Of a stretch of 64,000 nucleotides of DNA, positions 54,201-63,189 are shown piece after piece. Both the position numbers and the translations under genes were made by a program. Origin of the DNA: Xenopus tropicalis (taxonomy: Eukaryota > Chordata > Amphibia > Anura > Pipidae); contig NC_030679.2 of the NCBI RefSeq assembly GCF_000004195.4, positions 152,272,284 through 152,336,283 of the forward strand, in the 5' to 3' direction. The first letter of the stretch is position 1. Every line of letters starts with the position of its first letter. The notes below the pieces were generated by a model. That model made no database searches. It saw only the letters and a program-made list of their open reading frames with translations, and was not told the origin of the DNA.

Positions 54201-57200
54201 GCACCTCCGCAATAAACTTTTAAAAGGGTATTACCCTGGTTTGTAGTCCTGAGTGCCATATGCTTTTTTCTTGCTGTAGTATATTTGGAGGGTGCCGATC
54301 CCTCTAGCAGTGTGCACCGGACAAAATAATTTTTGAGAGAGAGGGTGTGCGGATAAGGTCTCTGTGGTCTAGCACTGACAGGTGGAGGCATGGTGGGGGC
54401 ACTGACAGGTGGAGACAAGGTGGGGGCACTGAGACAAAGTGGGGGCACTGACAGGTGGAGGCAAGGTGGGGGCACTGAGACAAAGTGGGGGCACTGACAG
54501 GTGGGGGCACTGAGACAAAGTGGGGGCACTGACAGGTGGAGGCAAGGTGGGGGCACTGACAGGTGGAGACAAGGTGGGGGCACTGACAGGTGGAGACAAG
54601 GTGGGGGCACTGAGACAAAGTGGGGGCACTGACAGGTGGAGGCAAGGTGGGGGCACTGACAGGTGGAGGCAAGGTGGGGCACTGACAGGTGGGGGCACTG
54701 AGACAAGGTGGGGGCACTGACAGGTGGGGGCACTGAGACAAAGTGGGGGCACTGACAGGTGGAGGCAAGGTGGGGGCACTGACAGGTGGAGACAAGGTGG
54801 GGGCACTGACAGGTGGAGACAAGGTGGGGGCACTGAGACAAAGTGGGGGCACTGACAGGTGGAGGCAAGGTGGGGGCACTGAGACAAGGTGGGGGCACTG
54901 ACAGGTGGGGGCACTGAGACAAAGTGGGGGCACTGACAGGTAGACAAGACCATCATTTCACTCCTCACAGTTTGCAGCTTTGGGATCTTCCCTCTGATCC
55001 TGGGCTCATTGGGCTCCTCCTTGACACGGTGATGGGGGGCCATTCTGGCCAGTGGGGAATGGTTGGGCTGTAATGGTTCTGGGCGGAGCCTTCTCTTGGC
55101 TCTCTGGGGGTACATGCCTGAACACAAAGAGTTCCACACATTAACCCACAGGAGACGGTCGGCTCATCACCAACGCACAAAGCACCGTGTGTATTTTTAC
55201 CCACAATGCAGCATTTTACCCAACATTCCAGCACAGGGGCACTGGATTGGGCACTGGATTGGGCACCGGTGCTGTGGATCCTAAGCCCCAGCTTGCTGGA
55301 AGCCAATGGGACTGGATGGGAATCTTTCTGTCTCCCATGGAACATTCTAGGTGCTGCCCATATCAGCATGGGGGGCTGAGAAAGCTAAAATCTGTACCAG
55401 TGTAATGCCATGCCTATGCCAGGTACCCATCCCTGGCACCGAAATTACTTACTAATTGTACTGATATTGCTGTAGTACAGTGGGCACTGCCCATCTCCCA
55501 TCCCCAGGCACTGCCCGTCTCCCTGTCCCAGGGCACTGCCCATCTCCCATCCCCAGGGCACTGCCCACATCCCTGTCCCAGGGCACTGCCCATCTCCCAT
55601 CCCCAGGGCACTGCCCATATCCCTGTCCCAGGGCACTGCCCATCTCCCATCCCCAGGGCACTGCCCATCTCCCATCCCCAGGGCACTGCCCATATCCCTG
55701 TCCCAGGGCACTGCCCATCTCCCATCCCCAGGGCACTGCCCATATCCCTGTCCCTAGGGAACTGCTCATCTCCCAGTCCCAGGGACACTGGGAGACAGGC
55801 AGTGCCCTGTGCTGGGAGATGGGCAGTGCCCTGGAACTGGGAGACAGGCAGTGCCCTGTGCTGGGAGATGGGCAGTGCCCTGGAACTGTGAGACGGGCAG
55901 TGCCCTAGGGATGGGAGACAGGCAGTGCCATGGAACTGGGAGACGGGCAGTGCCCTGGGGATGGGAGACAGGCAGTGCCCTGGGACAGGGATATGGGCAG
56001 TGCCCTGGGGATGGGAGACAGGCGGTGCCCTGGGACAGGGATATGGGCAGTGCCCTGGGGATGGGCAGTGCTCTGGGGATGGGAGACAGGCGGTGCCCTG
56101 GGACAGGGATATTGGCAGTGCCCTGGGGATGGGAGATGGGCAGTGCCCTGGGGATGGGAGACAGGCAGTGCCCTGGGGATGGGAGATAGGCAGTGCCCTG
56201 GGGATGGGAGATAGGCAGTGCCCTAGGGATGGGAGACAGGCGGTGCCCTAGGGATGGGAGACAGGCGGTGCCCTGGCACAGGGATATGGGCAGTGCCCTG
56301 GGACAGGGATATGGGCAGTGCCCTGGGGATGGGAGACAGGCAGTGCCCTGGGGATGGGAGACAGGCAGTGCCCTGGGGATGGGAGACAGGCAGTGCCCTG
56401 GGGATGGGAGACAGGCAGTGCCCTGGGGATGGGAGACAGGCAGTGCCCTGGGGATGGGAGACAGGCAGTGCCCTGGGGATGGGAGATGGGCAGTGCCCTA
56501 GGGATGGGAGACAGGCGGTGCCCTAGGGATGGGAGACAGGCGGTGCCCTGGGGCTGGGAGACAGCCAGTGCCCTGGGAGATGGGCGGTGCCCTGGGGATG
56601 GGAGACAGGCGGTGCCCTAGGGATGGGAGACAGCCAGTGCCCTGGGACAGGGATGTGGGCAGTGCCCTGGGACAGGGATATGGGCAGTGCCCTGGGACAG
56701 GGATGTGGGCAGTGCCCTGGGACAGGGATATGGGCAGTGCCCTGGGACAGGGATGTGGGCAGTGCCCTGGGACAGGGATGTGGGCAGTGCCCTGGGACAG
56801 GGATATGGACAGTGCCCTGGGACAGGGATATGGGCAGTGCCCTGGGACAGGGATGTGGGCAGTGCCCTGGGACAGGGATGTGGGCAGTGCCCTGGGACAG
56901 GGATGTGGGCAGTGCCCTGGGACAGGGATATGGACAGTGCCCTGGGACAGGGATATGGGCAGTGCCCTGGGACAGGGATGTGGGCAGTGCCCTGGGACAG
57001 GGATGTGGGCAGTGCCCTGGGACAGGGATGTGGGCAGTGCCCTGGGACAGGGATATGGGCAGTGCCCTGGGACAGGGATGTGGGCAGTGCCCTGGGACAG
57101 GGATGTGGACAGTGCCCTGGGACAGGGATATGGGCAGTGCCCTGGGACAGGGATGTGGGCAGTGCCCTGGGACAGGGATGTGGGCAGTGCCCTGGGACAG

Positions 57201-59100
57201 GGATATGGGCAGTGCCCTGGGACAGGGATATGGACAGTGCCCTGGGACAGGGATGTGGGCAGTGCCCTGGGACAGGGATATGGACAGTGCCCTGGGACAG
57301 GGATGTGGGCAGTGCCCTGGGACAGGGATGTGGGCAGTGCCCTGGGACAGGGATATGGGCAGTGCCCTGGGACAGGGATATGGACAGTGCCCTGGGACAG
57401 GGATGTGGGCAGTGCCCTGGGACAGGGATATGGACAGTGCCCTGGGACAGGGATGTGGGCAGTGCCCTGGGACAGGGATGTGGGCAGTGCCCTGGGACAG
57501 GGATATGGGCAGTGCCCTGGGACAGGGATGTGGACAGTGCCCTGGGACAGGGATGTGGGCAGTGCCCTGGGACAGGGATATGGGCAGTGCCCTGGGACAG
57601 GGATGTGGACAGTGCCCTGGGACAGGGATGTGGGCAGTGCCCTGGGACAGGGATATGGACAGTGCCCTGGGACAGGGATGTGGGCAGTGCCCTGGGACAG
57701 GGATGTGGGCAGTGCCCTGGGACAGGGATGTGGGCAGTGCCCTGGGACAGGGATGTGGGCAGTGCCCTGGGACAGGGATGTGGGCAGTGCCCTGGGACAG
57801 GGATGTGGGCAGTGCCCTGGGACAGGGATGTGGGCAGTGCCCTGGGACAGGGATGTGGGCAGTGCCCTGGGGATGGGAGATGGGCAGTGCCCTGGGACAG
57901 GGATGTGGGCAGTGCCCTGGGGATGGGAGATGGGCAGTGCCCTGGGACAGGGATGTGGGCAGTGCCCTGGGGATGGGAGATGGGCAGTGCCCTGGGACAG
58001 GGATGTGGGCAGTGCCCTGGGACAGGGATGTGGGCAGTGCCCTGGGACAGGGATGTGGACAGTGCCCTGGGACAGGGATGTGGGCAGTGCCCTGGGACAG
58101 GGATGTGGGCAGTGCCCTGGGGATGGGAGATGGGCAGTGCCCACTGTACTACAGCAATATCAATACAATTAGTAAGTAATTCTGGTGCCAGGGATGGGTA
58201 CCTGGCACAGGCATGGCATTACACTGGTACAGCTATGCCACATTATTATTATCACCTATATATATAGCGCCAACATATCCTGCAGTGCAGTACATACAGC
58301 AGTGGGACAGATAACCAATAATATGCCAACTGTGCCCGTGACATGTATGTACCAGCAGGACCCCACAATACAGACAGCACTATGGCAGCATGGGCACCCA
58401 GTCTCCTTTCCCAGCAGCCTCGCTGCCTTCTCACTCTCGTTGCCCGGTTACACAGAGCCAGTGCCACACAGCCCAGCAATGGCCCCTCAATCGCACACTA
58501 GGGAAACGCTCGGTGGGGTTAGAGCGCTGCCTAAATGTCATTGCTGTGGAAAGCAGTGTCTGTCTGGTTCTATTTCCTGCACTGCTGGTTCTGACTCCCA
58601 GAACAATGTAGCAAGAGCCAACCAATTAACAGATCTGGAAAACTGACTTTACTACATTATTTCATGAGTCAGAACCAGAGACAGAAAGGGACAGGGAGTA
58701 AATACCAGAGAGTGGGTGCCACACAGCAGCAACCAATGAACAGCCTCTAAACTCCGTCTCTGGCGTCCTTGGGCCTCCCTGGGGGCGGTACTATCATACT
58801 GGTTGCTGATTGGTGCAGTTCTCCTGCTCTCAGCCAATCACAAGGAAAGTGCATCAGTAACTGGCAGAACAGGCGACACATAAAACGCGGGAAGAAGATT
58901 CCGCCCCTACACACTCCCCACTAAAGGCGCCATATCTACCCCATACCCCCGGGGGCAAATTCAAAGCAGACACTCCCTGCGCACTGCCCCGGTCACACCC
59001 ACTTCTTTTCCCTGAGGTACCTGACGCTCGGCAGCCGCTATTCGCACCCAATTGGCCAGTTACGGACTTCCCGCCCAGAGAAGACATAAACGCGGCTAAT
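44566..59100 (-). CDS. zcwpw1: ZCWPW1, CW and PWWP domain histone reader
   Basis: Meiotic chromatin reader; the mammalian protein binds H3K4me3 (CW) and H3K36me3 (PWWP), the dual mark written by PRDM9, and helps double-strand break repair. Coding exons found on the minus strand: 55117-54969, 52498-52429, 52128-52058, 51109-51024, 49989-49873, 49464-49347, 49269-49194, 46966-46862, 46707-46624 and 46502-46451. From the CW exon to the stop all phases agree. Phases between 52058 and 49989 do not, so a small exon or alternative site is missing there. CW zinc cysteines and the PWWP core are intact; the second CW cage Trp is Cys. The frog protein stops soon after FGF, lacking the long human tail. 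Exon 1 is probably near 59021-59100. Confidence 0.85.
45619..46048. mobile_element. T2-type (Kolobok-like) MITE, 430 bp
   Basis: TTAAAGGAGAAGGAAAGG at the left and CTTTCCTTCTCTTTTAA at the right form terminal inverted repeats with TTAA duplications. The TTAAAGGRR end is the hallmark of Xenopus T2 MITEs. It is non-coding and lies inside the last ZCWPW1 intron. Confidence 0.85.
46049..46425. mobile_element. Truncated copy of the MITE found at 51277-51797
   Basis: GGCTGACCTGATAGGGAACT plus GAAGCCTGTGTG and many other blocks match the complete copy in the same orientation, but the TTAA ends are missing. It abuts the neighbouring MITE. Confidence 0.75.
46451..46502 (-). CDS. zcwpw1: ZCWPW1 last coding exon
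   Basis: After TCTGTTCCAG the frame reads ERLHSFGFCRRSGLNV then TGA, one base before the donor GTGAGA. Human IQERVNLFGFWSRF aligns with its start. An alternative donor (AAC|GTATGA) would bypass the stop. Confidence 0.7.
46624..46707 (-). CDS. zcwpw1: ZCWPW1 exon after PWWP
   Basis: YKEKNQELKKMLVKSIGMAN plus AVLSLGIQ, phase 0 both sides. Aligns with human KLGVALMMAQEAEQISIQ; helical. Confidence 0.82.
46862..46966 (-). CDS. zcwpw1: ZCWPW1 exon: PWWP second half
   Basis: WKYHVTFLGDAVSRAWICSS is followed by HLKPFRDHSPESLKV. Human KYHVTFFGETVSRAWI is near-identical and includes the PWWP cage strand. Confidence 0.92.
47012..49168. repeat. About 60-nt array, roughly 36 copies, ZCWPW1 intron
   Basis: The unit begins AAGTTCCTCTCATTGAATTG and continues TATCTGGCTCTATGGGAAGA, then TCTGGGATTGGATCAGGGGAT. 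GGGAT/GGGGAT length variants and AAG/ACG/AGG/AAA variants define sub-families. It starts about 26 nt beyond the donor of the 49269-49194 exon. Confidence 0.97.
49194..49269 (-). CDS. zcwpw1: ZCWPW1 exon: PWWP motif
   Basis: Joined to the previous exon it gives YPWWPAMIDSDPDSAYFFKF then KHCTDPLP. The PWWP tetrapeptide is regenerated only by this splice (TG|GTGG). Confidence 0.93.
49347..49464 (-). CDS. zcwpw1: ZCWPW1 exon: CW end to PWWP start
   Basis: ESQYRSCAEPEEPCSGDVDL is followed by IYAAFIPGCLVWAKQSGYPW. The fourth CW zinc Cys (RSC) is kept. At the human PEETW position the frog has PEEPC, a Trp-to-Cys change (codon TGC). Confidence 0.92.
49873..49989 (-). CDS. zcwpw1: ZCWPW1 exon: zf-CW domain
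   Basis: VCVAWVQCAEPNCKKWRRLG runs through LLPEDWCCEQNM. It has the CW signature WVQC, PNC, KWRRL and DWCC. Its acceptor (TCTCTGGCAG) is the terminal unit of the adjacent 70-nt array. Confidence 0.93.
49982..50932. repeat. 70-nt array, about 13 copies, duplicating the CW-exon acceptor
   Basis: On the minus strand each unit holds CTAGTAAC, a CT tract, CTCTGGCAG and then GTGTGTGTG, the same context as the functional acceptor at 49990. CACTTGC/CAATTGC and CCGGAAAG variants occur. Confidence 0.95.
51024..51109 (-). CDS. zcwpw1: ZCWPW1 internal exon (disordered region)
   Basis: Clean acceptor (GTGCTCGCAG) and donor (GTGAGA). The frame that suits the CW exon reads NPTAPQAEPPGSAPIESAKA then SPVGPWQR. 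This phase does not follow from the 52128-52058 exon, so the connection is uncertain. Confidence 0.6.
51277..51797. mobile_element. TTAA-flanked MITE, 521 bp, complete
   Basis: TTAAAGGAGACATAT at 51277-51291 and ATATGTCTCCTTTAA at 51783-51797 are perfect 15-bp ends including TTAA. The TTAAAGGRR form places it with T2/Kolobok MITEs. A truncated sister copy is at 46049-46425. Confidence 0.88.
52058..52128 (-). CDS. zcwpw1: Probable ZCWPW1 internal exon
   Basis: GCTCCCCCTCAG acceptor and AAAAG|GTAAGT donor, 71 nt. In phase with the preceding exon it reads GDRRNYRRWGCRSGAEGYAL then EAQK. There is no strong similarity. Confidence 0.5.
52429..52498 (-). CDS. zcwpw1: ZCWPW1 N-terminal exon
   Basis: SEGTLSSRDYEEIFGAVLGN plus PGR, after CTCTCCCAG and before GTGAGT. 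Human LTNAEFEEIVQIVLQ aligns, a short conserved helix. Confidence 0.75.
52556..53453. repeat. 27-nt array, left block, ZCWPW1 intron
   Basis: The unit is GGTGGGGGCACTGACAGGTG plus GAGGCAA, with GAGACAA variants and short forms (CACTGAGACAAAGT). It continues at 54374 after the foldback element, in the same orientation. Confidence 0.96.
53454..54275. mobile_element. Perfect foldback element, two 409-bp arms
   Basis: The arms 53454-53862 and 53867-54275 are reverse complements around a four-base GAAT centre with no net indel. By eye no mismatch was found. Each arm carries AATAAA and a GATAAAGGGGTCAC..CCCCGAAACGTTGC block. It interrupts the 27-nt array, and 54276-54373 is a unique tail without a partner. 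It is an inverted dimer of a dispersed element, possibly Penelope-like. Confidence 0.9.
54374..54943. repeat. 27-nt array, right block
   Basis: Same unit and orientation as 52556-53453, so the foldback element was inserted into one array. It begins 26 nt beyond the donor of exon 55117-54969. Confidence 0.95.
54969..55117 (-). CDS. zcwpw1: Probable first coding exon of ZCWPW1
   Basis: After TTGTGTTCAG the exon holds ATG at 55115-55113, giving MYPQRAKRRLRPEPLQPNHS then LARMAPHHRVKEEPNEPRIR to KLQT, and the donor GTGAGG. It is basic and disordered. The end phase fits the SEGTLSSRDYEEI exon. The start could lie further upstream. Confidence 0.65.
55392..58232. mobile_element. TIR-bounded element filled with a 25-nt minisatellite
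   Basis: CTGTACCAGTGTAATGCCAT at 55392 and its complement ending 58232 start inverted repeats of about 100 bp (shared ACTAATTGTACTGATATTGC block, one or two differences). Between them lies a 25-nt array, CCTGGGACAGGGATGTGGGC plus AGTGC, that changes strand near 55790. No transposase and no clear target duplication are seen. Confidence 0.85.
55485..58142. repeat. 25-nt array with an orientation switch, about 105 copies
   Basis: 55485-55785 carries units in reverse (GGGCACTGCCCATCTCCCAT). 55795-58142 carries them forward. Mixed types GGGATGGGAGACAGGCAGTG dominate to about 56640 and GGGACAGGGATGTGGGCAGT after it. In the second block some units are split by ATATGG(G/A)C variants. Confidence 0.96.
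58233..59020. other. ZCWPW1 first intron region
   Basis: It includes TATATATAGCGCCAACATAT near 58258, the end of a common dispersed vertebrate repeat, and CTGCACTGCTGGTTCTGACT near 58577, shared with the 15.1 kb array. No exon is recognised. Confidence 0.5.
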
Positions 59101-59165
59101 GGGTACAGTGGCCATGTGATCTCTACTAACCAATAGGGTGCGAGTGGCGGCAAGCACACGGGTGG
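59021..59165 (-). promoter_or_regulatory. zcwpw1: Putative ZCWPW1 promoter and 5'UTR exon
   Basis: On the minus strand CCTATTGGTTAG (inverted CCAAT) near 59135 and GCCAATTGGG near 59055 are followed by GC-rich sequence ending CGAGCGTCAG|GTACCT, a plausible exon 1 donor at 59021. It faces away from MEPCE, as in mammals. Confidence 0.4.
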
Positions 59166-60370
59166 GAGCGCTAGGGATCATGGGAATGAGCTATTGGACT
59201 GATGAATGAGGGAGCACATTGGGCTTTATATGGGGGCCAGTGAGCTAACAGAGAAAGCTAATTAGGTGGAGGCTGTGGGGTTTCTGGGCTGATTGTGCTG
59301 AAGTTTGTTGCTTGAAGCAGGTAATTAGCCCAGTATCCCTGAGCAAAGTGAATTGGCAGCAGGTTGCCCTGGGCAACAGGGGGCGGTGCCCTATAATGAG
59401 CCTGTATGGGGTGTGGGTATTAGCCAGGCTGGGGGCACCTGTAAGTACAAGTGTGACAGGCAGGGCAGTGGGACCTGCACCCATCTGTAATGATCCACCC
59501 CCCCCAAGATGCATTTGCCCCCCATGCCAGGAACACTGAGTAAAGATGCCTTTCTCCTGTATGAGCAACCCCCCCCCCCCCAAATATCTTCTAATTGCGC
59601 CCACACATCCTTCTATACTGGGTGTGTTTGCCCCTCTCCCACACTTTCACCCGCCCCGGGATACTTACTGGTTGTTAAACTCTTTAGGCTCTAGTCCCCT
59701 TTCTGGTCTGGCATTTGGCCAGCCCCCCCTTACCTCCCAGTATGGAACCCGTGGGTCAGGTCGGGTATCATGGGCAGCAAGTACGTTCTTTGCCATTCCC
59801 TCCCCACTGTCAGGGGTATCTAGGAACCCCAATACCTTTCTACCCAATATACCACTCACAATAACCTCAGGGCCCCCCCCAGCTGCCCCCCTCTAGGGGA
59901 CCGTGCTGGATACAATAGGCGGGTAGAAGCAATGGGCTCAGCCTGGGACTAGCAGCACGAGTGCTTTATTGGCAGCAGGAAAAGCCTAAGGGATATGTCT
60001 CCTACATGAACTTTCCAAATCTGTTGCCGTGGCTTATGGGTCTCCCTGGGGTTCCTGGCCCCCCAGCAGATGCAGAGTCTGTTTCCTCTATAGGTACCCC
60101 CCTGCTATTCAGTTCAGTGATTGGTCGGTTTGTATCACAGTAGATGTGGATGAAAATAATAAATTTCTCCTACTGCCTACTAGTTCATCATTTGTGTAGT
60201 GTGCACTAGGGGCGTGGCCAGAAATAAATGAGTAACTATGGTGGGTATAGCTGGTAACTATTCCATATATTGTCGCTAATTATGGCAGATATTTCTGGTA
60301 AGTATGGCAGATAATGGAGCCAACTATGGGTTATTGCTAGTAATTATATTGGGTATCCAGGCCCGGACTG
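59166..60370. other. Intergenic, no gene recognised
   Basis: Short C and G runs and moderate GC. Open frames are short and without similarity. Confidence 0.45.
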
Positions 60371-61470
60371 GCAATCTGTGGGTTCTGGCAAATGCCAGGG
60401 GGGCTGTAAGGTGCCACAGACAGTCACTATTTATTGGGCTGGGGGGGCTGTTTGTGCCTCTGGGTACTGGGAATGCCAGGGGGGCTGTAAGGTGCCACAG
60501 ACAGTCACTATTTATTGGGCTGGGGGGGCTGTTTGTGTCTCTGGGTACTGGGAATGCCAGGGGGGCTGTAAGGTGCCACAGACAGTCACTATTTATTGGG
60601 CTGGGGGGGGGGCTGTTTGTGCCTCTGGGTACTGGGAATGCCAGGGGGGGCTGTAAGGTGCCACAGACAGTCACTATTTATTGGGCTGGGGGGGGGGGGC
60701 TGTTTGTGCCTCTGGGTACTGGGAATGCCAGGGGGGCTGTAAGGTGCCACAGACAGTCACTATTTATTGGGCTGGGGGGGCTGTTTGTGCCTCTGGGTAC
60801 TGGGAATGCCAGGGGGGCTGTAAGGTGCCACAGACAGTCACTATTTATTGGGCTGGGGGGGGGCTGTTTGTGCCTCTGGGTACTGGGAATGCCAGGGGGG
60901 CTGTAAGGTGCCACAGACAGTCACTATTTATTGGGCTGGGGGGGCTGTTTGTGCCTCTGGGTACTGGGAATGCCAGGGGGGCTGTAAGGTGCCACAGACA
61001 GTCACTATTTATTGGGCTGGGGGGGCTGTTTGTGCCTCTGGGTACTGGGAATGCCAGGGGGGCTGTAAGGTGCCACAGACAGTCACTATTTATTGGGCTG
61101 GGGGGGCTGTTTGTGCCTCTGGGTACTGGGAATGCCAGGGGGGCTGTAAGGTGCCACAGACAGTCACTATTTATTGGGCTGGGGGGCTGTTTGTGCCTCT
61201 GGGTACTGGGAATGCCAGGGGGGCTGTAAGGTGCCACAGACAGTCACTATTTATTGGGCTGGGGGGGGGGGCTGTTTGTGCCTCTGGGTACTGGGAATGC
61301 CAGGGGGGCTGTAAGGTGCCACAGACAGTCACTATTTATTGGGCTGGGGGGGCTGTTTGTGCCTCTGGGTACTGGGAATGCCAGGGGGGCTGTAAGGTGC
61401 CACAGACAGTCACTATTTATTGGGCTGGGGGGGGCTGTTTGTGCCTCTGGGTACTGGGAATGCCAGTACA
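60371..61470. repeat. About 83-nt array, 13 copies, grown inside a dispersed repeat
   Basis: GGGCTGTAAGGTGCCACAGA and CAGTCACTATTTATTGGGCT recur every 81-87 bases; the G tract varies from 6 to 12. The left flank (GGCCCGGACTGGCAATCTGT) resembles a familiar dispersed Xenopus repeat. Confidence 0.94.
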
Positions 61471-62560
61471 GGGCTGTGGGTATCGTTGGTGCTGAGGCCG
61501 GTATTGCTGGCAGGTATAGTGGGTGGGTACTTCTAGGGGTGCCACCTGGCCAGTATGATGCCTGATGCCAGTGTTATTAATAGGAAAAATAAATAGCGGA
61601 AAGCCTTGATTTTTTCTCAGAAAAGGGGGCAACCATCGGCATTTCTGGTAAGTGTGGCGGATCTCTCTGGTAACTAAGGCAGGTATCACTGATAACCATT
61701 GCGGCAATTAACTGGTGGATATTGCTGGTAATCAGGGGAACTATAGCAGGTACATGGTGGGTATCTCTACTAACTGTGAAGGCTGTTGCTGATATTTGTT
61801 ATTATGGCAGATACTAATATTGCTGTGGTAACTATGGTGGGATATGCCGGTATATAATGCAGATACTTGTCACTATGGCGGGGTATAGCCATATAGATTT
61901 ATTTTTCCAAACCAGCCTGTCAGTTCTAAAACCAGCCCAAAACTAGCCAGAAGCCTCTTTGAAAGTAGCCCAAAAATAGCCCAATGTGCAATGAAAAAAA
62001 ATCTAAAAATAAAAGTATATATGGGAAAACCTGCCTGTTTAAAGCGAATAATCACTATCTCATACCCTATAGAGTAGGGAGCAGAACATACAGGTTGAGC
62101 CTGAAAGAGCAAAAAGGAATAGAAAACAGAGCCTCTGGCTATACTGTCCCATTGCATGCTGGGTATTGTAGTTTTATATTAATCCTAGCTGCAGGCTATT
62201 TGTTAGATACAAACTACATTACCCAGCATGCAGTGGAACAAACTTTGGCTTGTTTCCAAACTACAAACCCGCCAACGCTTCAAAAAAATAGCCCAAATCT
62301 GTACCTTGGTGGGTTTGTACTCTGGAAACCCGTCAGGGCTCTAAATTAGTAGCCCAATGTGGCGGAAACCCCGCCAACCCTGACTAACCGTGACTAACCT
62401 GATAAATATGGCGGATATTTGTAATTATGGCAGATACTAGTATTGCTGGGGTAACTATGGCGGGTTATGCTGGTATAGCTTATACAGATAACTATGGTAT
62501 AGCTGGGAATCATGCCGAATACTACACTTGGTAACTACGGCGGCTACTGCCGGTAACTGT
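61471..62560. other. Dispersed-repeat region upstream of MEPCE
   Basis: AGCCCAAAACTAGCC-type text at 61935-62370 looks like a dispersed repeat. It contains two inverted ACTACA(A/T)TACCCAGCATGC motifs at 62154-62174 and 62213-62231. No gene is seen. Confidence 0.5.
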
Positions 62561-62619
62561 CGTGAATACTGCATTTCGCGACACTATCGTAGCTCAGCCG
62601 GCCCCGCCCCCCAGGTGGC

Positions 62620-62690
62620 AACGTGCGACGTCATCCCGTTCATGTACACGCAGTGTGAGGCGCACTCTCGCGAGATGAGACTTGGGCGAC
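62620..62690 (+). promoter_or_regulatory. mepce: MEPCE CpG promoter with TCTCGCGAGA and CRE
   Basis: GACGTCA at 62627-62633 and the palindrome TCTCGCGAGA at 62666-62675 lie in CpG-dense sequence just before the 5'UTR exon. TCTCGCGAGA is the established BANP-bound element of CpG-island housekeeping promoters. There is no TATA box. Confidence 0.7.
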
Positions 62691-62807
62691 TGGATTAGTT
62701 GTCCGGCAGGAGTGAGGGAGTCAGACGTCGCTCGGCGGTGCGGGAGTGGGAGGCAGGGAGCCGGCGGTGCGGAGAGTGTCCCGGGGAATTGGGGCCGTGC
62801 TGCTCAG
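62680..62807 (+). other. mepce: MEPCE 5'UTR exon 1
   Basis: CpG-rich sequence ending CTGCTCAG|GTAGGG. The next acceptor, TCTCCCTCTAG, opens exon 2 at 62945. The transcription start is not defined. Confidence 0.55.
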
Positions 62808-63189
62808 GTAGGGCCATGAAACACCCGGCTGGGGGGCAATTGTAACATACGGTAGAATTTCGTTGCAGAGTGAGGGGTGCGGGCGGGGTGGGCTCCCCTA
62901 TGTCTCCCCCTGCACCCCCTCATCTCTCTCTTCTCTCCCTCTAGGCTCCGCCTCTGACTGGGCGCTTCTGCAGGCGAGGAGGAGGAGCAACTGGAAAAGG
63001 GGCGTGTCCTGGCTGCCTGGGGGTGTGTGCTTCCAGTTGGGGGTCAGTATGGAGTTGGGGTTCCCCCAGTCACCCGGCCCCTGCAGGAGCCCCGAGGTAT
63101 AAGCACCCAATAGTATAACAGTGAGGGCGCAGGGAGTTGTTGCTACGGAGAGAGTCGCCCCCCGCCCAGGTTCCGCCGGTGATGCCCCC

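Noticed and set aside
56498..58172. Open frames above 500 codons on both strands in the 25-nt array
   Set aside because: All three forward frames and one reverse frame are open at once, as expected from a stop-free repeat unit. They encode only degenerate repeats.
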